The notes: generated by a model not told the origin, from the letters alone. A DNA stretch of 64,000 nucleotides from Sedimentibacter sp. MB35-C1 (GCF_030913635.1 NZ_CP133188.1:2294001-2358000); one strand, 5' to 3'; positions 1 to 9,733 are shown, counted from the stretch's first letter. Numbers and translations are program-made.

Positions 1-1004
1 TACAAGAATTAAAGGCTAACCCTAACAGAGCTGCAAAGGGAACAATAGTAGAAGCTAAATTGGATAAAGGCAGAGGTCCTGTTGCAACCGTACTTATAGA
101 AAAAGGAACATTGAGCAAGGGAGACATTGTGTTGGTTGGCAGTGCATACGGCAAGGTCAGAGCAATGTTTAATTATAAGGGCAAAAAAATAAACCAGGCT
201 GGACCGTCTGTACCTGTAGAAATTCTTGGACTTTCAGAGACTCCGCAGGCTGGAGATATTCTGGTAGTAATGGAAAATGAAAAAGATGCTAAAAATATAG
301 CTGAAAAGCGCAAGGACAAAAGACATCAGGAAACAATGAATGCTACATCAAAAGTGTCGCTGGATGATTTGTTTGACAGAATACAAAAGGGTGAAGTTAA
401 GGATTTAAATATCATAATTAAAGCAGATGTAAGCGGTTCAATAGAAGCAGTTAAGCAGTCACTGCTTAAACAGAGTATGGATGAAGTTAAGGTTAATCCT
501 ATACACGGAGGCGTCGGCGGAATTAACGAAAATGATGTAATGCTTGCTTCAGCATCTAATGCCATTGTAATAGGATTTAATGTAAGGCCTTCTATAGCTG
601 CAATGGAGCTTGCAAAGAAAGAGAATGTAGATGTTCGTACCTACAATATAATTTACAATGCCATAGAAGATATTCAACAGGCAGTAAAGGGTATGCTTGC
701 ACCAGTTTACAAGGAAGTTGTGCAGGGAAGGGCCGAAGTTAGACAGACATTCAAAGTTCCAAATGTTGGAATTGTTGCCGGTGTATATGTAACAAGCGGC
801 AAAATAACAAGAAAGTCAAAAATTAGACTGCTTAGAAATGATATAGTAATCCATGAAGGAGAAATATCATCATTAAAGAGATTTAAGGATGATGTATCAG
901 AATTAAATACCGGGTATGAAGGCGGTATTGGTATTGAAAAATATAACAACATTAAAGAAGGCGACTCAATGGAAGCCTATATAATGGAAGAAATTAAAAG
1001 ATAG
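1..1004 (+). CDS. infB: Translation initiation factor IF-2, C-terminal part (5' end outside window)
   Basis: IF-2 is the GTPase that places fMet-tRNA on the 30S subunit and promotes 50S joining. The open frame runs in from the window edge (codons from base 3), so the GTPase domain lies upstream and is not visible. What is seen is the beta-barrel domain II ([19 protein letters not shown]), the alpha/beta domain III ([13 protein letters not shown]) and the C-terminal fMet-tRNA-binding barrel ([22 protein letters not shown]). A TTG at base 60 is an internal Leu codon, not a start. It is followed after 21 bases by rbfA, the usual infB-rbfA-truB order, so the genes are probably co-transcribed. Confidence 0.97.
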   Translation, partial: QELKANPNRAAKGTIVEAKLDKGRGPVATVLIEKGTLSKGDIVLVGSAYGKVRAMFNYKGKKINQAGPSVPVEILGLSETPQAGDILVVMENEKDAKNIAEKRKDKRHQETMNATSKVSLDDLFDRIQKGEVKDLNIIIKADVSGSIEAVKQSLLKQSMDEVKVNPIHGGVGGINENDVMLASASNAIVIGFNVRPSIAAMELAKKENVDVRTYNIIYNAIEDIQQAVKGMLAPVYKEVVQGRAEVRQTFKVPNVGIVAGVYVTSGKITRKSKIRLLRNDIVIHEGEISSLKRFKDDVSELNTGYEGGIGIEKYNNIKEGDSMEAYIMEEIKR

Positions 1005-1025
1005 TTAACAGAAAAGGGGTATAAC

Positions 1026-1403
1026 ATGGCAAATAGAAGAAATAACAGATTGTCGGGCGAAATGAAAAAAGTTATATCTGAAGTAATCAGAAACGAAGTA
1101 AAAGACCCAAGAATATCAGACCTAACGAGTGTTACGGATGTTCATGTCACGGAAGATTTAAAATATGCAAAAGTATATATTTCCGTATACGGGGACATTG
1201 AACAAACTTTGAAAGCACTAAAGAGTGCAGGAGGTTTTATCAGGCGGGAAGTAGGGAAAAGAGTTAAAATGCGCATAACGCCTGAATTGATATTTGAAAA
1301 GGATGATTCAATAGAAAAAGGAATATATATGTCGAGCCTTATAAATAAGGTTATTAAAGATGAAGAAAGCAGGAAGGCTGAAGATGAATCCATTGATGAA
1401 TGA
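1026..1403 (+). CDS. rbfA: Ribosome-binding factor A
   Basis: RbfA is a small KH-fold protein that binds 16S rRNA helix 1 and helps 30S maturation and cold adaptation. The 125-residue product has the family start (ANRRNNRLSGEMKK) and the core KDPRISDLTSVTDVHVTEDL followed by a KH-like region ending in FEKDDSIEKG. Length is normal. It starts after an AAAGGGG ribosome site and sits between infB and the DHH phosphatase, whose start overlaps its 3' end. Confidence 0.96.
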   Translation: MANRRNNRLSGEMKKVISEVIRNEVKDPRISDLTSVTDVHVTEDLKYAKVYISVYGDIEQTLKALKSAGGFIRREVGKRVKMRITPELIFEKDDSIEKGIYMSSLINKVIKDEESRKAEDESIDE

Positions 1404-2364
1404 TGTAAAGGAAATATTTAATCTAATAAATAATTCTAAAAAAATCTGCATCGCAGGACATAAAGCCCCTGATGGAGACTGTATAGGGTCAGTTATGGCC
1501 CTGTACGAGTTCTTGAAATCTATTAATAAAAAAAACTTAGCAGTGTATATTGATGGCAGCATTCCTTTTAATTATAAACCATTAGTTGATGAAAGTGTAA
1601 TTTCAACGGAGTATGACGGAGAAGAGTTTGATTTACTGGTGGTTCTTGATTGCAGTGATTTAGGAAGGTTAGGTAAATTTACGGATGTATTCTCTCATTC
1701 AAGCAAGACAATATGTATAGACCACCATAAAACCAATGAAGGCTATGCAGACATTAATGTAATAGATCCATCTATGAGCTCTACAGGTGAGCTTCTGTAT
1801 GACATATTAAAGATATCAGGCTATGAAATTTCTCAGCAGGTTGCAACATTCATTTATGTAGCTATATTGACTGATACAGGAAAGTTTAGCTATTCCAGCA
1901 CAACAGGAGATACTCACAGAAAAACGGCGGATCTTATGGATCTGGGAGTAGATGCATCTCATGTGGACAACATAGTTTATAATTCTAAGCCTGCAAATGT
2001 TGTGAAGGCTTATATTGATTGTATCAGCGGAATAGAGTTGTACTATAAAAATAAATTTGGTATAACTTCCATTACTAGAGATATTTTAGAGAAAAACAAT
2101 ACTGATATGAATGATATTGATGGAGTAGTAGAGTTTATAAGAGGAATAAAAGAAGTTGAAGTGTCTTGTGTACTTAAGGAATATGAAGATTGTAATACAA
2201 AGGTAAGTTTGAGATCAAAAAATAATATAGATGTTTCCAAAATATCGGAAAAATTTGGTGGCGGAGGTCACGCTAAAGCTGCAGGATTTGAAATAAACGA
2301 TACGGTTAAAAACTCTAAGAGTTTATTGGTGGAAACATTTAAAGAATATTTTGGAGAAAAATGA
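1384..2364 (+). CDS. nrnA: DHH-family phosphoesterase, NrnA-like (nanoRNase / pAp phosphatase)
   Basis: Members degrade short oligoribonucleotides and/or 3'-phosphoadenosine-5'-phosphate with Mn2+. Metal-binding motifs are visible: HKAPDGDCIGS near the N-terminus, DCSDLGRLG, the DHH core CIDHHKTNEGYAD, and the C-terminal DHHA1 motif GGGGHAKAAGF. I chose ATG 1384, which has AGGAAGG 6-7 bases upstream and gives 326 residues; the longer start at 1360 lacks a ribosome site. It overlaps rbfA by 20 bases and the start of truB by 4 (ATGA), indicating translational coupling. The infB-rbfA-nrnA-truB order is standard in Firmicutes. Exact substrate is inferred from family. Confidence 0.93.
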   Translation: MNPLMNDVKEIFNLINNSKKICIAGHKAPDGDCIGSVMALYEFLKSINKKNLAVYIDGSIPFNYKPLVDESVISTEYDGEEFDLLVVLDCSDLGRLGKFTDVFSHSSKTICIDHHKTNEGYADINVIDPSMSSTGELLYDILKISGYEISQQVATFIYVAILTDTGKFSYSSTTGDTHRKTADLMDLGVDASHVDNIVYNSKPANVVKAYIDCISGIELYYKNKFGITSITRDILEKNNTDMNDIDGVVEFIRGIKEVEVSCVLKEYEDCNTKVSLRSKNNIDVSKISEKFGGGGHAKAAGFEINDTVKNSKSLLVETFKEYFGEK

Positions 2365-3233
2365 ACGGAATATTAAATATTTTGAAGCCCACTGGAATGA
2401 CATCTCATGATGTTGTAAGTAGAGTCAGAAAAATTTTAAATATGAAAAAAGTTGGCCATGCAGGAACGCTTGATCCAAATGTAGCTGGAGTTATGGCAAT
2501 ATGTGTAGGCAAGGGAACAAAAATAAGCGATTATCTTATGAGCGGTGATAAAGAATATATTTGTGAACTTATACTTGGTCAAAAAACAGATACTCAAGAC
2601 AGTTATGGCAAGATAGTTGATGAAAAATACAATTTCAGTGTCAGTGTTGAAGAAATTCATGATATTTTGAAGGATTTTGAGGGAGAACAGCTTCAAGTTC
2701 CGCCTATGTACTCAGCAGTTAAATTAAATGGAAAAAAATTATATGAATATGCCAGACAGAACATTGAAGTTAATAAACCCGGAAAATTAATAGATATAAA
2801 AAAAATAGAGTTTATAAAATTTGAAAACAACAGAGTTCTCATGAGAGTTAAATGTTCTAAGGGAACATATATGAGAACATTGTGCAATGATATAGGAGAA
2901 AAACTTGGAACATTTGGACATATGGGCATACTTGTAAGAACAGAGGCAAAAGGTTTACATATTGAAAATTCTGTAACTTTAGATGAGCTGGAATATTTAT
3001 TTGCTTTCAATAAATTAAATGAATGCCTTATTTCCATTGATGAGATGTATCCTTTAGAAAAAATTATCGTTGATGAACGGTATTATGACAGACTGGCTGC
3101 AGGCAACGAGGTTTTTGCCGAGGCTGATGTTTGTAACGGCAGTGAATTTTACGTTTACTGCAGAAACAAACTTGTAGGAATAGGGAAAAAAATCGGAAAT
3201 AATTCAGTTAAAATAGAAAAAATGCTTATATGA
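2361..3233 (+). CDS. truB: tRNA pseudouridine(55) synthase
   Basis: TruB converts U55 of the T-loop in tRNA to pseudouridine. The 290-residue protein has the N-terminal GILNILKPTGMTSHDVV motif, the catalytic motif GHAGTLDPNVAGV with the nucleophilic Asp at about residue 38, and the RNA-binding segment KCSKGTYMRTLCNDIG. The C-terminal PUA-like part is short but present. It overlaps the preceding DHH gene by ATGA and is followed 16 bases later by the ribF-like gene. Confidence 0.96.
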   Translation: MNGILNILKPTGMTSHDVVSRVRKILNMKKVGHAGTLDPNVAGVMAICVGKGTKISDYLMSGDKEYICELILGQKTDTQDSYGKIVDEKYNFSVSVEEIHDILKDFEGEQLQVPPMYSAVKLNGKKLYEYARQNIEVNKPGKLIDIKKIEFIKFENNRVLMRVKCSKGTYMRTLCNDIGEKLGTFGHMGILVRTEAKGLHIENSVTLDELEYLFAFNKLNECLISIDEMYPLEKIIVDERYYDRLAAGNEVFAEADVCNGSEFYVYCRNKLVGIGKKIGNNSVKIEKMLI

Positions 3234-3249
3234 GCTATAGGTGGTACTA

Positions 3250-4008
3250 ATGAAAAACATAAACGGATCGTGTGTTGCCATCGGTAATTTTGATGGTATT
3301 CATACAGGTCATGACGTGCTTATAAGACGTATGATTGAATTAAGTCATGAAAAAAATCAGGACAGCATAATAATTACTTTCAAGTTTATAAAAAAAGATT
3401 TAAGAAAATCAAATTGTAACATCAAGTACATAAATTCAGGAAACATAAAGCTGGAGCTTTTAAAATCCTATAGTGTGACAGAGGTAGAGGAAATACTGCT
3501 TGACGAGGTTGTTTCAAAATATTCTCCGGAACAGTTTATTCGTGAAATTCTCATAGATAGGCACAATGCAAAAAATATCGTAGTAGGGTACAATTTTACA
3601 TTTGGGTACAAAGCCGAAGGAAATATAAATACGCTGAAAAAGTTTCATGATAAGTACGGTTACAGCGTAGAAGAAATACATCCGGTAAAATATAACGGAA
3701 TAGTTGTAAGCAGCACTCTGGTGCGAAATTTGTTAAATGAAGGCAAAATTCGCGAAGCAAATAATCTTTTAATAGATAATTATACTATATTTAACGAGGA
3801 AATTAATATAGATACTAATAAAAATGCTGCTTTTGTGAATAATAAAAGCAGTATCATAGTGCCTCCCGACGGCAGATATAAGATAAAGATGGGAAATAGG
3901 GAAATGATACTTAAGATTGTATCTAACAGGTATGGTTCTGTCTTGACTTTTGGTGAAAAGATTGAAAATGGCAATGATATAATATTTTTAGACAAAGTTG
4001 AAAGCTGA
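3250..4008 (+). CDS. ribF: RibF-like FAD synthetase with degenerate riboflavin-kinase half
   Basis: Bacterial RibF normally phosphorylates riboflavin (C-terminal kinase) and adenylylates FMN to FAD (N-terminal nucleotidyltransferase). The adenylyltransferase motifs are intact: GNFDGIHTGH at residues 12-21, VGYNFTFGYKAEGN, and VSSTLVRNLL. After about residue 180, however, the kinase signature (GFPTAN plus following beta strands) is missing; instead there is a short barrel-like tail with PPDGRYKIKMGN, and total length is about 252 residues against the usual 305-320. The start at ATG 3250 is chosen for AGGTGG just upstream. It may be an FMN adenylyltransferase only, or may have changed role. Location truB-ribF-rpsO is the normal one. 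Confidence 0.85.
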   Translation: MKNINGSCVAIGNFDGIHTGHDVLIRRMIELSHEKNQDSIIITFKFIKKDLRKSNCNIKYINSGNIKLELLKSYSVTEVEEILLDEVVSKYSPEQFIREILIDRHNAKNIVVGYNFTFGYKAEGNINTLKKFHDKYGYSVEEIHPVKYNGIVVSSTLVRNLLNEGKIREANNLLIDNYTIFNEEINIDTNKNAAFVNNKSSIIVPPDGRYKIKMGNREMILKIVSNRYGSVLTFGEKIENGNDIIFLDKVES

Positions 4009-4037
4009 TAATTTTGCATTAAAAAATTAAATTTAGG

Positions 4038-4066
4038 TTTACAAAAAACAAGTAGTATGGTAAAAT
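4038..4066 (+). promoter_or_regulatory. Predicted promoter of rpsO
   Basis: TTTACA at 4038-4043, a 17-base spacer and TAAAAT at 4061-4066 form a good vegetative promoter in the ribF-rpsO gap. Confidence 0.65.
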
Positions 4067-4079
4067 TTATTGTATTTCC

Positions 4080-4122
4080 ATAATCTAAGTTTTTCGAATC
4101 CTCAACGTATTGCTTGGATTAT
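4080..4122 (+). promoter_or_regulatory. rpsO 5' leader hairpin, candidate S15 autoregulatory site
   Basis: ATAATCTAAG at 4080-4089 pairs with CTTGGATTAT at 4113-4122 (one G-U pair) and encloses about 23 bases. It lies between the rpsO promoter and the ribosome site at 4144-4150. In several bacteria S15 represses its own mRNA by binding a structured leader; the function here is inferred from location only. Confidence 0.4.
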
Positions 4123-4154
4123 TGGTGAAATAAAAATTATTATTGGAGGACAAT

Positions 4155-4418
4155 ATGACTAAGGAACAAAAAACACAAATTATTGAACAGTACAGAATCA
4201 ATGAAAAGGATACGGGATCTCCGGAAGTTCAGATAGCGTTGCTGACTCACAGAATCAACAATTTAACTGAACACTTGAAAGACAACAAAAAAGATCATCA
4301 CTCAAGAAGAGGTCTTTTGCAAATGGTTGGTCAAAGAAGAGGATTTCTTAACTACTTAAAAGAAAATGACATCGAAAGATACAGAAGTATTGTTGCAAAA
4401 TTAGGATTAAGAAGATAA
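4155..4418 (+). CDS. rpsO: 30S ribosomal protein S15
   Basis: S15 is a primary 16S rRNA-binding protein of the 30S platform. The 87-residue product carries the family signature [18 protein letters not shown] and LGLRR at the end. The start at ATG 4155 follows TTGGAGGA at the correct distance; the in-frame TTG at 4143 is part of the ribosome site. It lies directly before pnp, the conserved rpsO-pnp pair, but a terminator hairpin separates the two. Confidence 0.97.
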   Translation: MTKEQKTQIIEQYRINEKDTGSPEVQIALLTHRINNLTEHLKDNKKDHHSRRGLLQMVGQRRGFLNYLKENDIERYRSIVAKLGLRR

Positions 4419-4423
4419 TTAAG

Positions 4424-4449
4424 GAGCGGGGAAAATCCCGCTCTTATTT
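4424..4449 (+). terminator. Hairpin after rpsO
   Basis: GAGCGGG (4424-4430) pairs with CCCGCTC (4437-4443) over a 6-base loop, followed by TTATTTAT. It may act as a partial terminator or an RNase processing site between rpsO and pnp. Confidence 0.7.
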
Positions 4450-4488
4450 ATCATTCAAAAGATTTCAAACTATTAGAAGGAGGTACAA

Positions 4489-6582
4489 ATGGAAGAAAAA
4501 GTTTTTAAATATACGCTCGCAGGAAGAGAATTAAAAGTTACTACCGGCAAAATAGCAGAGCTTACAAACGGCTCTTGCATCGTACAATACGGAGATACGG
4601 TAATAATGGCTAATGTTGCGGCATCAAAAGAGCCAAGACAGGGTATAGACTTTTTTCCGTTGAGCGTTGATTTTGAGGAGAAGCTTTATTCTGTGGGAAA
4701 AATTCCCGGAGGATTTATTAAAAGAGAAGGCAAACCGGGAGAAAAGGCAATACTAACGTCAAGACTAATAGACAGACCGTTGAGACCGCTGTTTCCGAAA
4801 GGATACAGAAATGATGTTTCGGTAACTGTTACTGTATTGTCAGTGGATCAGGATTGTTCGCCTGAAATAGCTGGGATGATAGGTTCTTCAATTGCATTGA
4901 CCATATCAGATATTCCCTTTGACGGGCCGACAGGTTCTGTAAACATAGGTCTTATTAATGATGAATTTATTGTAAACCCAAGCAGCAAGGAAAGAGAAGC
5001 TACGGCTTTGAACTTAACTGTTTCTGGTACAAAAGAAGCCATAATGATGGTTGAAGCTGGTGCAGATGAAATAAGCGAAGCTAAAATGCTTGAAGCAATA
5101 TTGTTTGCTCACGAAGAAATTAAGAAAATATGTGACTTTATTAGTGAGATAAAAGCAGAAGTAGGAAAAGAAAAATCAGACTATCTAAAATTTGTATGTG
5201 ATGAATCGATTGAACAAGAAATCAGAGAATATGCCGCACCTATAATAAATGAGGCTATAATAGTTAAAGATAAGCTTGAGAGACAAGACAGAATCGATAG
5301 TTTCAAAGCGCAGACAAAGGAAGTATTCTTGGAAAAGTATCCTGAAAATGAAGCTGATATTGATGATGCTCTTTATACTATAATTAAGGAAAAGGTAAGG
5401 GAAAATATTCTTGTAAGAGGTATAAGACCTGACAACAGACAAATTGATGAAATAAGAAAAATTTCATGCGAAGTTGGAATGCTTCCTAGAACTCATGGAT
5501 CTGCAATATTTACTAGAGGCCAGACTCAGGTTCTTACAGTAACGACTTTGGGCGTTTCAAGTGATGAACAGACACTGGACGGTATATCTGAGGAAACATC
5601 TAAAAGATATATGCATCATTACAACTTCCCATCTTATTCAGTAGGAGAAACCAGACCTTCAAGAGGACCTGGCAGAAGAGAAATCGGACACGGAGCATTA
5701 GCAGAACGTGCATTGGAGCCTGTTATTCCATCGGTGGATGTATTCCCTTACACAATAAGACTTGTTTCTGAAGTTCTTAGTTCAAACGGTTCAACTTCAC
5801 AGGCTTCTGTATGCGGCAGTACATTGTCTTTAATGGATGCCGGAGTTCCTATTAAATCACCTGTAGCAGGAGTGGCAATGGGATTAATGAAACAAGATGA
5901 CAATGTTGTAGTGCTTACTGACATACAGGGAATGGAAGACTTTTTGGGAGATATGGACTTCAAGGTAGCCGGAACAAAAGACGGTATAACTGCAATCCAG
6001 ATGGATATAAAAGTTCATGGAATCGACAGAAATGTTTTAACAAATGCATTAGAAAAGGCTCGCGTTGGAAGACTGTTTATATTGGATAAAATGCTTGCAT
6101 GCATTGATAAACCAAGAGATGAAATAAGTAAGTACGCACCTAAGATAATAAGCATGACAATTAATCCTGATAAGATAAGAGATGTTATAGGAGCAGGCGG
6201 TAAGGTTATCAATAAGATAATCGAAGAAACAGGAGTAAAAATTGACATTGAAGATGACGGTTCAGTACTCATAGCTGCCGAAAATGTTGAGAGTGCTTAT
6301 AAAGCTAAAGAAATAATTGAAGGCATTATTAAGGAAATAGAAGTAGGAGAAATAATGCTCGGCAAGGTTGTAAGAATTGTTACATTTGGAGCGTTTGTTG
6401 AACTTACAAATAACAAAGACGGACTTTTGCATATATCTCAGATATCCGACAAAAGAGTTGCAAAAGTAGAGGACGTTTTAAGCGTAGGCGATGAAATACT
6501 TGTTAAAGTAATAGAAATCGACAATCAAGGAAAAATAAAACTTTCAAGAAAAGAAGCTATAAAAGAAACCGAAAATAAATAA
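4489..6582 (+). CDS. pnp: Polynucleotide phosphorylase
   Basis: PNPase is a phosphate-dependent 3'-to-5' exoribonuclease of mRNA turnover. The 697-residue protein has the full architecture: first RNase PH domain (from residue ~10; [17 protein letters not shown]), helical linker, second RNase PH domain with [14 protein letters not shown] and the catalytic region [13 protein letters not shown] / [11 protein letters not shown], then KH ([15 protein letters not shown]) and S1 ([15 protein letters not shown]) domains. The start follows AGAAGGAGG. Length is that of the family. Confidence 0.98.
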   Translation: MEEKVFKYTLAGRELKVTTGKIAELTNGSCIVQYGDTVIMANVAASKEPRQGIDFFPLSVDFEEKLYSVGKIPGGFIKREGKPGEKAILTSRLIDRPLRPLFPKGYRNDVSVTVTVLSVDQDCSPEIAGMIGSSIALTISDIPFDGPTGSVNIGLINDEFIVNPSSKEREATALNLTVSGTKEAIMMVEAGADEISEAKMLEAILFAHEEIKKICDFISEIKAEVGKEKSDYLKFVCDESIEQEIREYAAPIINEAIIVKDKLERQDRIDSFKAQTKEVFLEKYPENEADIDDALYTIIKEKVRENILVRGIRPDNRQIDEIRKISCEVGMLPRTHGSAIFTRGQTQVLTVTTLGVSSDEQTLDGISEETSKRYMHHYNFPSYSVGETRPSRGPGRREIGHGALAERALEPVIPSVDVFPYTIRLVSEVLSSNGSTSQASVCGSTLSLMDAGVPIKSPVAGVAMGLMKQDDNVVVLTDIQGMEDFLGDMDFKVAGTKDGITAIQMDIKVHGIDRNVLTNALEKARVGRLFILDKMLACIDKPRDEISKYAPKIISMTINPDKIRDVIGAGGKVINKIIEETGVKIDIEDDGSVLIAAENVESAYKAKEIIEGIIKEIEVGEIMLGKVVRIVTFGAFVELTNNKDGLLHISQISDKRVAKVEDVLSVGDEILVKVIEIDNQGKIKLSRKEAIKETENK

Positions 6583-6617
6583 TATATCGGTAATAATAAA
6601 TGCTTTAAGATAATAAG

Positions 6618-6660
6618 ATAACAATATCAAGGTAAGACCGAGATTTTGTTATTTTTTATT
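6618..6660 (+). terminator. Terminator of pnp
   Basis: ATAACAATATC (6618-6628) pairs with GATTTTGTTAT (6642-6652) with one mismatch, followed by TTTTTATTTT. Confidence 0.7.
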
Positions 6661-6797
6661 TTCTGATTTTTGAAACAAGAGTTATTACAATTTACTCATA
6701 TGGAAAGTTATGAAAGGATATAGCATAAAAATATGGTGATTTTTGAAATTGATGTTATTACTATGATATTTATACCTTTATATCCTGTTAGTGAGTG

Positions 6798-6826
6798 TTG
6801 ATGCTTATATTAAAAAGATATATAAT
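6798..6826 (+). promoter_or_regulatory. Predicted promoter of the polysaccharide deacetylase gene
   Basis: TTGATG at 6798-6803, 17-base spacer, TATAAT at 6821-6826. Confidence 0.6.
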
Positions 6827-6858
6827 TTATATATATTAAACATATATTAAGGGGGGAT

Positions 6859-7713
6859 ATGATGAAAAAAGTATTGATTTTATCATTGATAACATTGATG
6901 ATTTTGTCTGTCAATATTGGAGCGAATGCTGACGAAGTCGGTATACAACAATACAACTTACCGAATTTAGGACATGCACAATATTCTGTAGAAAAAGCAC
7001 TGGATTTATCAGTGTATGCGTCAGAACCTGTCGAAGAACAGGCACTTGCTGATGAAGAACAGGCGCTTATTAATCCGGAGCAGCAGGATACAAGTGAATT
7101 GGATTATGACAAGCCAGTAGTTGCTTTGACATTTGATGACGGTCCATCCAAATATACTCCTGAAATACTTGAAGTATTGCGGGAAAATAATTCTAAAGCG
7201 ACATTTTTCGTGGTGGGGTCAAGCGTTGATAATTATAAGGATACATTAAATCAAATAATAAACGAAGGAAATGAGATAGGAAATCATACCTATAACCATA
7301 AAGACTTAACCACTGTTACGAATGAAGAGTTATACAAGCAGGTTAAAGGTACGGATGATTTGATTTATAGTGCTACGGGGTACACTCCGGCAATAATGAG
7401 ACCACCTTATGGTGCAAGTGATGATGAATTGAACAAAAAAATCTTAAAACCAGTTATTAAATGGTCTGTTGATACACGTGACTGGGAGAATAGAAATACA
7501 GAAATGATTGTAAATGAAATTTTGGAAAATGTACAGGACGGAGACATAGTTCTTATGCATGATTTATATGAAAGCACTGCCGAAGCAGCAAAGATAGTTA
7601 TTCCGGAACTTGTGGAAAGAGGATATCAACTTGTTACGGTAAGCGAAATGTCTGAGTACAGAGGTATTTCATTGACTGAAGGAGAGCAGTTCTACAATAT
7701 GTATATAAATTAG
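6859..7713 (+). CDS. Polysaccharide deacetylase (YlxY/PdaB-like), exported
   Basis: NodB-domain enzymes remove N-acetyl groups from peptidoglycan or related polymers. An N-terminal signal peptide (MMKKVLILSLITLMILSVNIGANA) is followed by an acidic linker and the NodB domain with TFDDGP (catalytic and metal Asp), GNHTYNH (metal His pair), RPPYGAS, DTRDW and IVLMHD, so all active-site motifs are present. The start may be 6859 or 6862 (two Met codons after AAGGGGGG). Position pnp - deacetylase - M16 peptidase matches B. subtilis pnpA-ylxY-mlpA, where the deacetylase is linked to sporulation. Substrate unproven. Confidence 0.92.
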   Translation: MMKKVLILSLITLMILSVNIGANADEVGIQQYNLPNLGHAQYSVEKALDLSVYASEPVEEQALADEEQALINPEQQDTSELDYDKPVVALTFDDGPSKYTPEILEVLRENNSKATFFVVGSSVDNYKDTLNQIINEGNEIGNHTYNHKDLTTVTNEELYKQVKGTDDLIYSATGYTPAIMRPPYGASDDELNKKILKPVIKWSVDTRDWENRNTEMIVNEILENVQDGDIVLMHDLYESTAEAAKIVIPELVERGYQLVTVSEMSEYRGISLTEGEQFYNMYIN

Positions 7714-7718
7714 GTATA

Positions 7719-7750
7719 AAAGGGCGTAATTCTAATCAATTATGCCCTTT
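7719..7750 (+). terminator. Terminator after the deacetylase gene
   Basis: AAAGGGCGTAATT (7719-7731) pairs with AATTATGCCCTTT (7738-7750), ending in a T run. Confidence 0.8.
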
Positions 7751-7762
7751 ATAATTAAAGTA

Positions 7763-7791
7763 TTGTAATTTATGTAAAATTCTGATAATAT
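7763..7791 (+). promoter_or_regulatory. Predicted promoter for the small membrane ORF and M16 peptidase
   Basis: TTGTAA at 7763-7768, 17-base spacer, TAATAT at 7786-7791, directly after the preceding terminator. Confidence 0.5.
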
Positions 7792-7866
7792 TAATTCATA
7801 ATAATTTTTTAATAAAATCATAAATAGACCCTTTAAATAATACATTTAATTATGAGGGGGATTTTT

Positions 7867-7992
7867 ATGAAATTTTTTTGCAATAACTTAGAATTTATAA
7901 GAAAACTCATAATAATAATTTTGACTTTGGTTATTATTATACTGCTTATAACAGGCAGATGCAGTACCGGGAGATACATAATGTTATGGTAA
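7867..7992 (+). CDS. Small single-span membrane protein (41 aa), unknown
   Basis: A 41-codon frame begins with ATG 7867, six bases after the strong ribosome site GAGGGGG (7854-7860), and ends at TAA 7992. The peptide has a short basic N-terminal part (EFIRKL), one hydrophobic segment of about 16 residues (IIIILTLVIIILLITG) and a short tail GRCSTGRYIMLW. It lies 39 bases before the M16 peptidase gene and shares its predicted promoter. I know no family for it. It could be a real membrane microprotein, or a translated leader of the peptidase mRNA. Confidence 0.5.
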   Translation: MKFFCNNLEFIRKLIIIILTLVIIILLITGRCSTGRYIMLW

Positions 7993-8031
7993 TGTAAGTT
8001 TGCCTGCAAGATTAGCATATATGGAGGAGAA

Positions 8032-9312
8032 ATGATAAAAAAGCATACTTTAGATAACGGTATAAGAGTGGTAATGGAAAAAATAGACTATGTAAAATCG
8101 GCATCAATAGGAATTTGGGTCAATGTTGGCTCCAGCAACGAGACAGAAGAAACAAACGGAATGTCTCATTTTATTGAACACATGCTTTTTAAAGGAACAT
8201 CTAACAGAAAAGCAAATGAAATAGCTGAGGATATGGATAATTTGGGCGGCCAGATGAATGCATTTACAAGCAAGGAATGCACCTGTTTCTATGTTAAGGT
8301 TCTGGATGAAAACATTGAGGAAGCCACTGATATACTTTCAGATATGTTTTTTAACTCATTGTTTTTGCAGGAGGAAATTGATAAGGAAATTTCTGTTGTT
8401 ATAGAAGAAATAAAGATGTATGAGGACTCTCCGGAGGACATTGTTCACGATAAACTTACGGAAATAGTTTTTAATGACAGCCCTATGGCATATAATATAC
8501 TTGGTACGGAAAAAAATTTAAAGACATTTACGACACAGAGTGTATTGAAATACATGAAAGAAAAATATTCTCCTCACAATACTGTGATAGCAATTGCTGG
8601 AAGCTTTGATGAGGATAAATTTGTTAACATGATCAAGAATAAATTCAGCCACTGGCAGAATGGTTGTGTTGAACACATTGATAAACCTGGAGAATATAAG
8701 CGCAGAGTTGTAGGAATAAATAAGGACCTGGAGCAGCTCCATATGTGTATAGGAAATAAGACAATCGGGAGACATGACAAAAAATACTATCCATTGCTGG
8801 TTTTAAACAACATATTTGGTGGAACTATGAGTTCTAGAATTTTTCAGGAAGTAAGAGAAAAGAAGGGCCTGGTTTATTCGATTTATTCATTCGTATCTAA
8901 TTATAAGTGCACTGGAATATTCAGTATATATGCAGGAATGTCATATGAACAGACGGAAGAAGCGCTAAGGACAGTATTAAAAGTAATGTCCGGCATGAAA
9001 AACGGAGATATAACAGAAAAAGAATTTAACAGAGCAAAACAGCAGATAAAGGGGAATTTTATACTTGGACTTGAAAGTACATCCAGCCGTATGTCGGCAA
9101 TCGGAAGAAGAGAGTTGTTGTACAATGAAATCCAAAATCCAAATGAGATTATAGATCGCATCAATGACGTTAAATTGGAAGATGTATTGAAAGTATCTCA
9201 GGAACTGTTTGATATAGATAAGCTAAGTATCACTTTTACAGGTAATTTTAATAAGCATAAAGACATTGAAAAGATTATAAATAAAGTACTTGGAGAAGAA
9301 TATGAAAGTTAA
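8032..9312 (+). CDS. mlpA: M16-family zinc metallopeptidase (MlpA/YmxG-like)
   Basis: The 426-residue protein belongs to the pitrilysin/mitochondrial-processing-peptidase family. The inverted zinc motif HFIEH is at residues 46-50 (HxxEH), with the third-ligand region [11 protein letters not shown] about 75 residues later, and the substrate-binding segment [14 protein letters not shown] in the second half. Both M16 half-domains are present, so it is a complete single-chain member. The ATG at 8032 follows ATGGAGGAG. It overlaps dut by 11 bases. The order matches the B. subtilis ylxY-mlpA-ymxH block. Substrate unknown. Confidence 0.93.
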   Translation: MIKKHTLDNGIRVVMEKIDYVKSASIGIWVNVGSSNETEETNGMSHFIEHMLFKGTSNRKANEIAEDMDNLGGQMNAFTSKECTCFYVKVLDENIEEATDILSDMFFNSLFLQEEIDKEISVVIEEIKMYEDSPEDIVHDKLTEIVFNDSPMAYNILGTEKNLKTFTTQSVLKYMKEKYSPHNTVIAIAGSFDEDKFVNMIKNKFSHWQNGCVEHIDKPGEYKRRVVGINKDLEQLHMCIGNKTIGRHDKKYYPLLVLNNIFGGTMSSRIFQEVREKKGLVYSIYSFVSNYKCTGIFSIYAGMSYEQTEEALRTVLKVMSGMKNGDITEKEFNRAKQQIKGNFILGLESTSSRMSAIGRRELLYNEIQNPNEIIDRINDVKLEDVLKVSQELFDIDKLSITFTGNFNKHKDIEKIINKVLGEEYES

Positions 9313-9733
9313 AATAGTAAAGAAAAATCCTTTTGAGCTCCCTACTTATGAAACAAAGGGCTCAGCAGGAGTAGATTTAAAAGCATATGTGGATGCAACG
9401 ATAACATTAAAACCTATGGAAAGGGCATTGGTTCCAACCGGAATACATATAGAGATTCCTATGGGATACGAAGCCCAGGTAAGAGCAAGAAGCGGACTGG
9501 CAATTAAGCACGGTATAAGTTTGGTAAACGGAATCGGAACCATTGATTCAGATTATCGCGGTGAAGTAAAAGTAATACTGATTAATTTAGGCGACAAAGA
9601 GTTTGTAATCAATAATGGCGACAGAATTGCACAGATGGTTTTTATTAAGCATGAGCAGGCTGATTTTGAACTGGTTGAAGAGCTGGGTAATACGGAAAGA
9701 GGCGAAGGAGGCTTCGGGCATACGGGAATTTAA
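9302..9733 (+). CDS. dut: Deoxyuridine 5'-triphosphate nucleotidohydrolase
   Basis: dUTPase hydrolyses dUTP to dUMP, keeping uracil out of DNA and feeding dTMP synthesis. All five trimeric-dUTPase motifs are visible: [21 protein letters not shown], the catalytic loop [20 protein letters not shown] and the C-terminal [10 protein letters not shown] arm. Start ATG 9302 is chosen because GGAG lies 6 bases upstream inside the end of the M16 gene, giving the normal length of 143 residues. Confidence 0.97.
   Translation: MKVKIVKKNPFELPTYETKGSAGVDLKAYVDATITLKPMERALVPTGIHIEIPMGYEAQVRARSGLAIKHGISLVNGIGTIDSDYRGEVKVILINLGDKEFVINNGDRIAQMVFIKHEQADFELVEELGNTERGEGGFGHTGI

Noticed and set aside
326-565. Long minus-strand frames opposite infB, pnp, mutS and other genes
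   Set aside because: They are antisense shadows: no ribosome site, low-complexity Ser/Ile-rich products, and full overlap with well-identified genes.
6819-6837. Near-identical AT string at the deacetylase promoter and at the PucR promoter (18391-18410)
   Set aside because: Both are -10 boxes within low-complexity AT sequence; the match needs no shared regulator.
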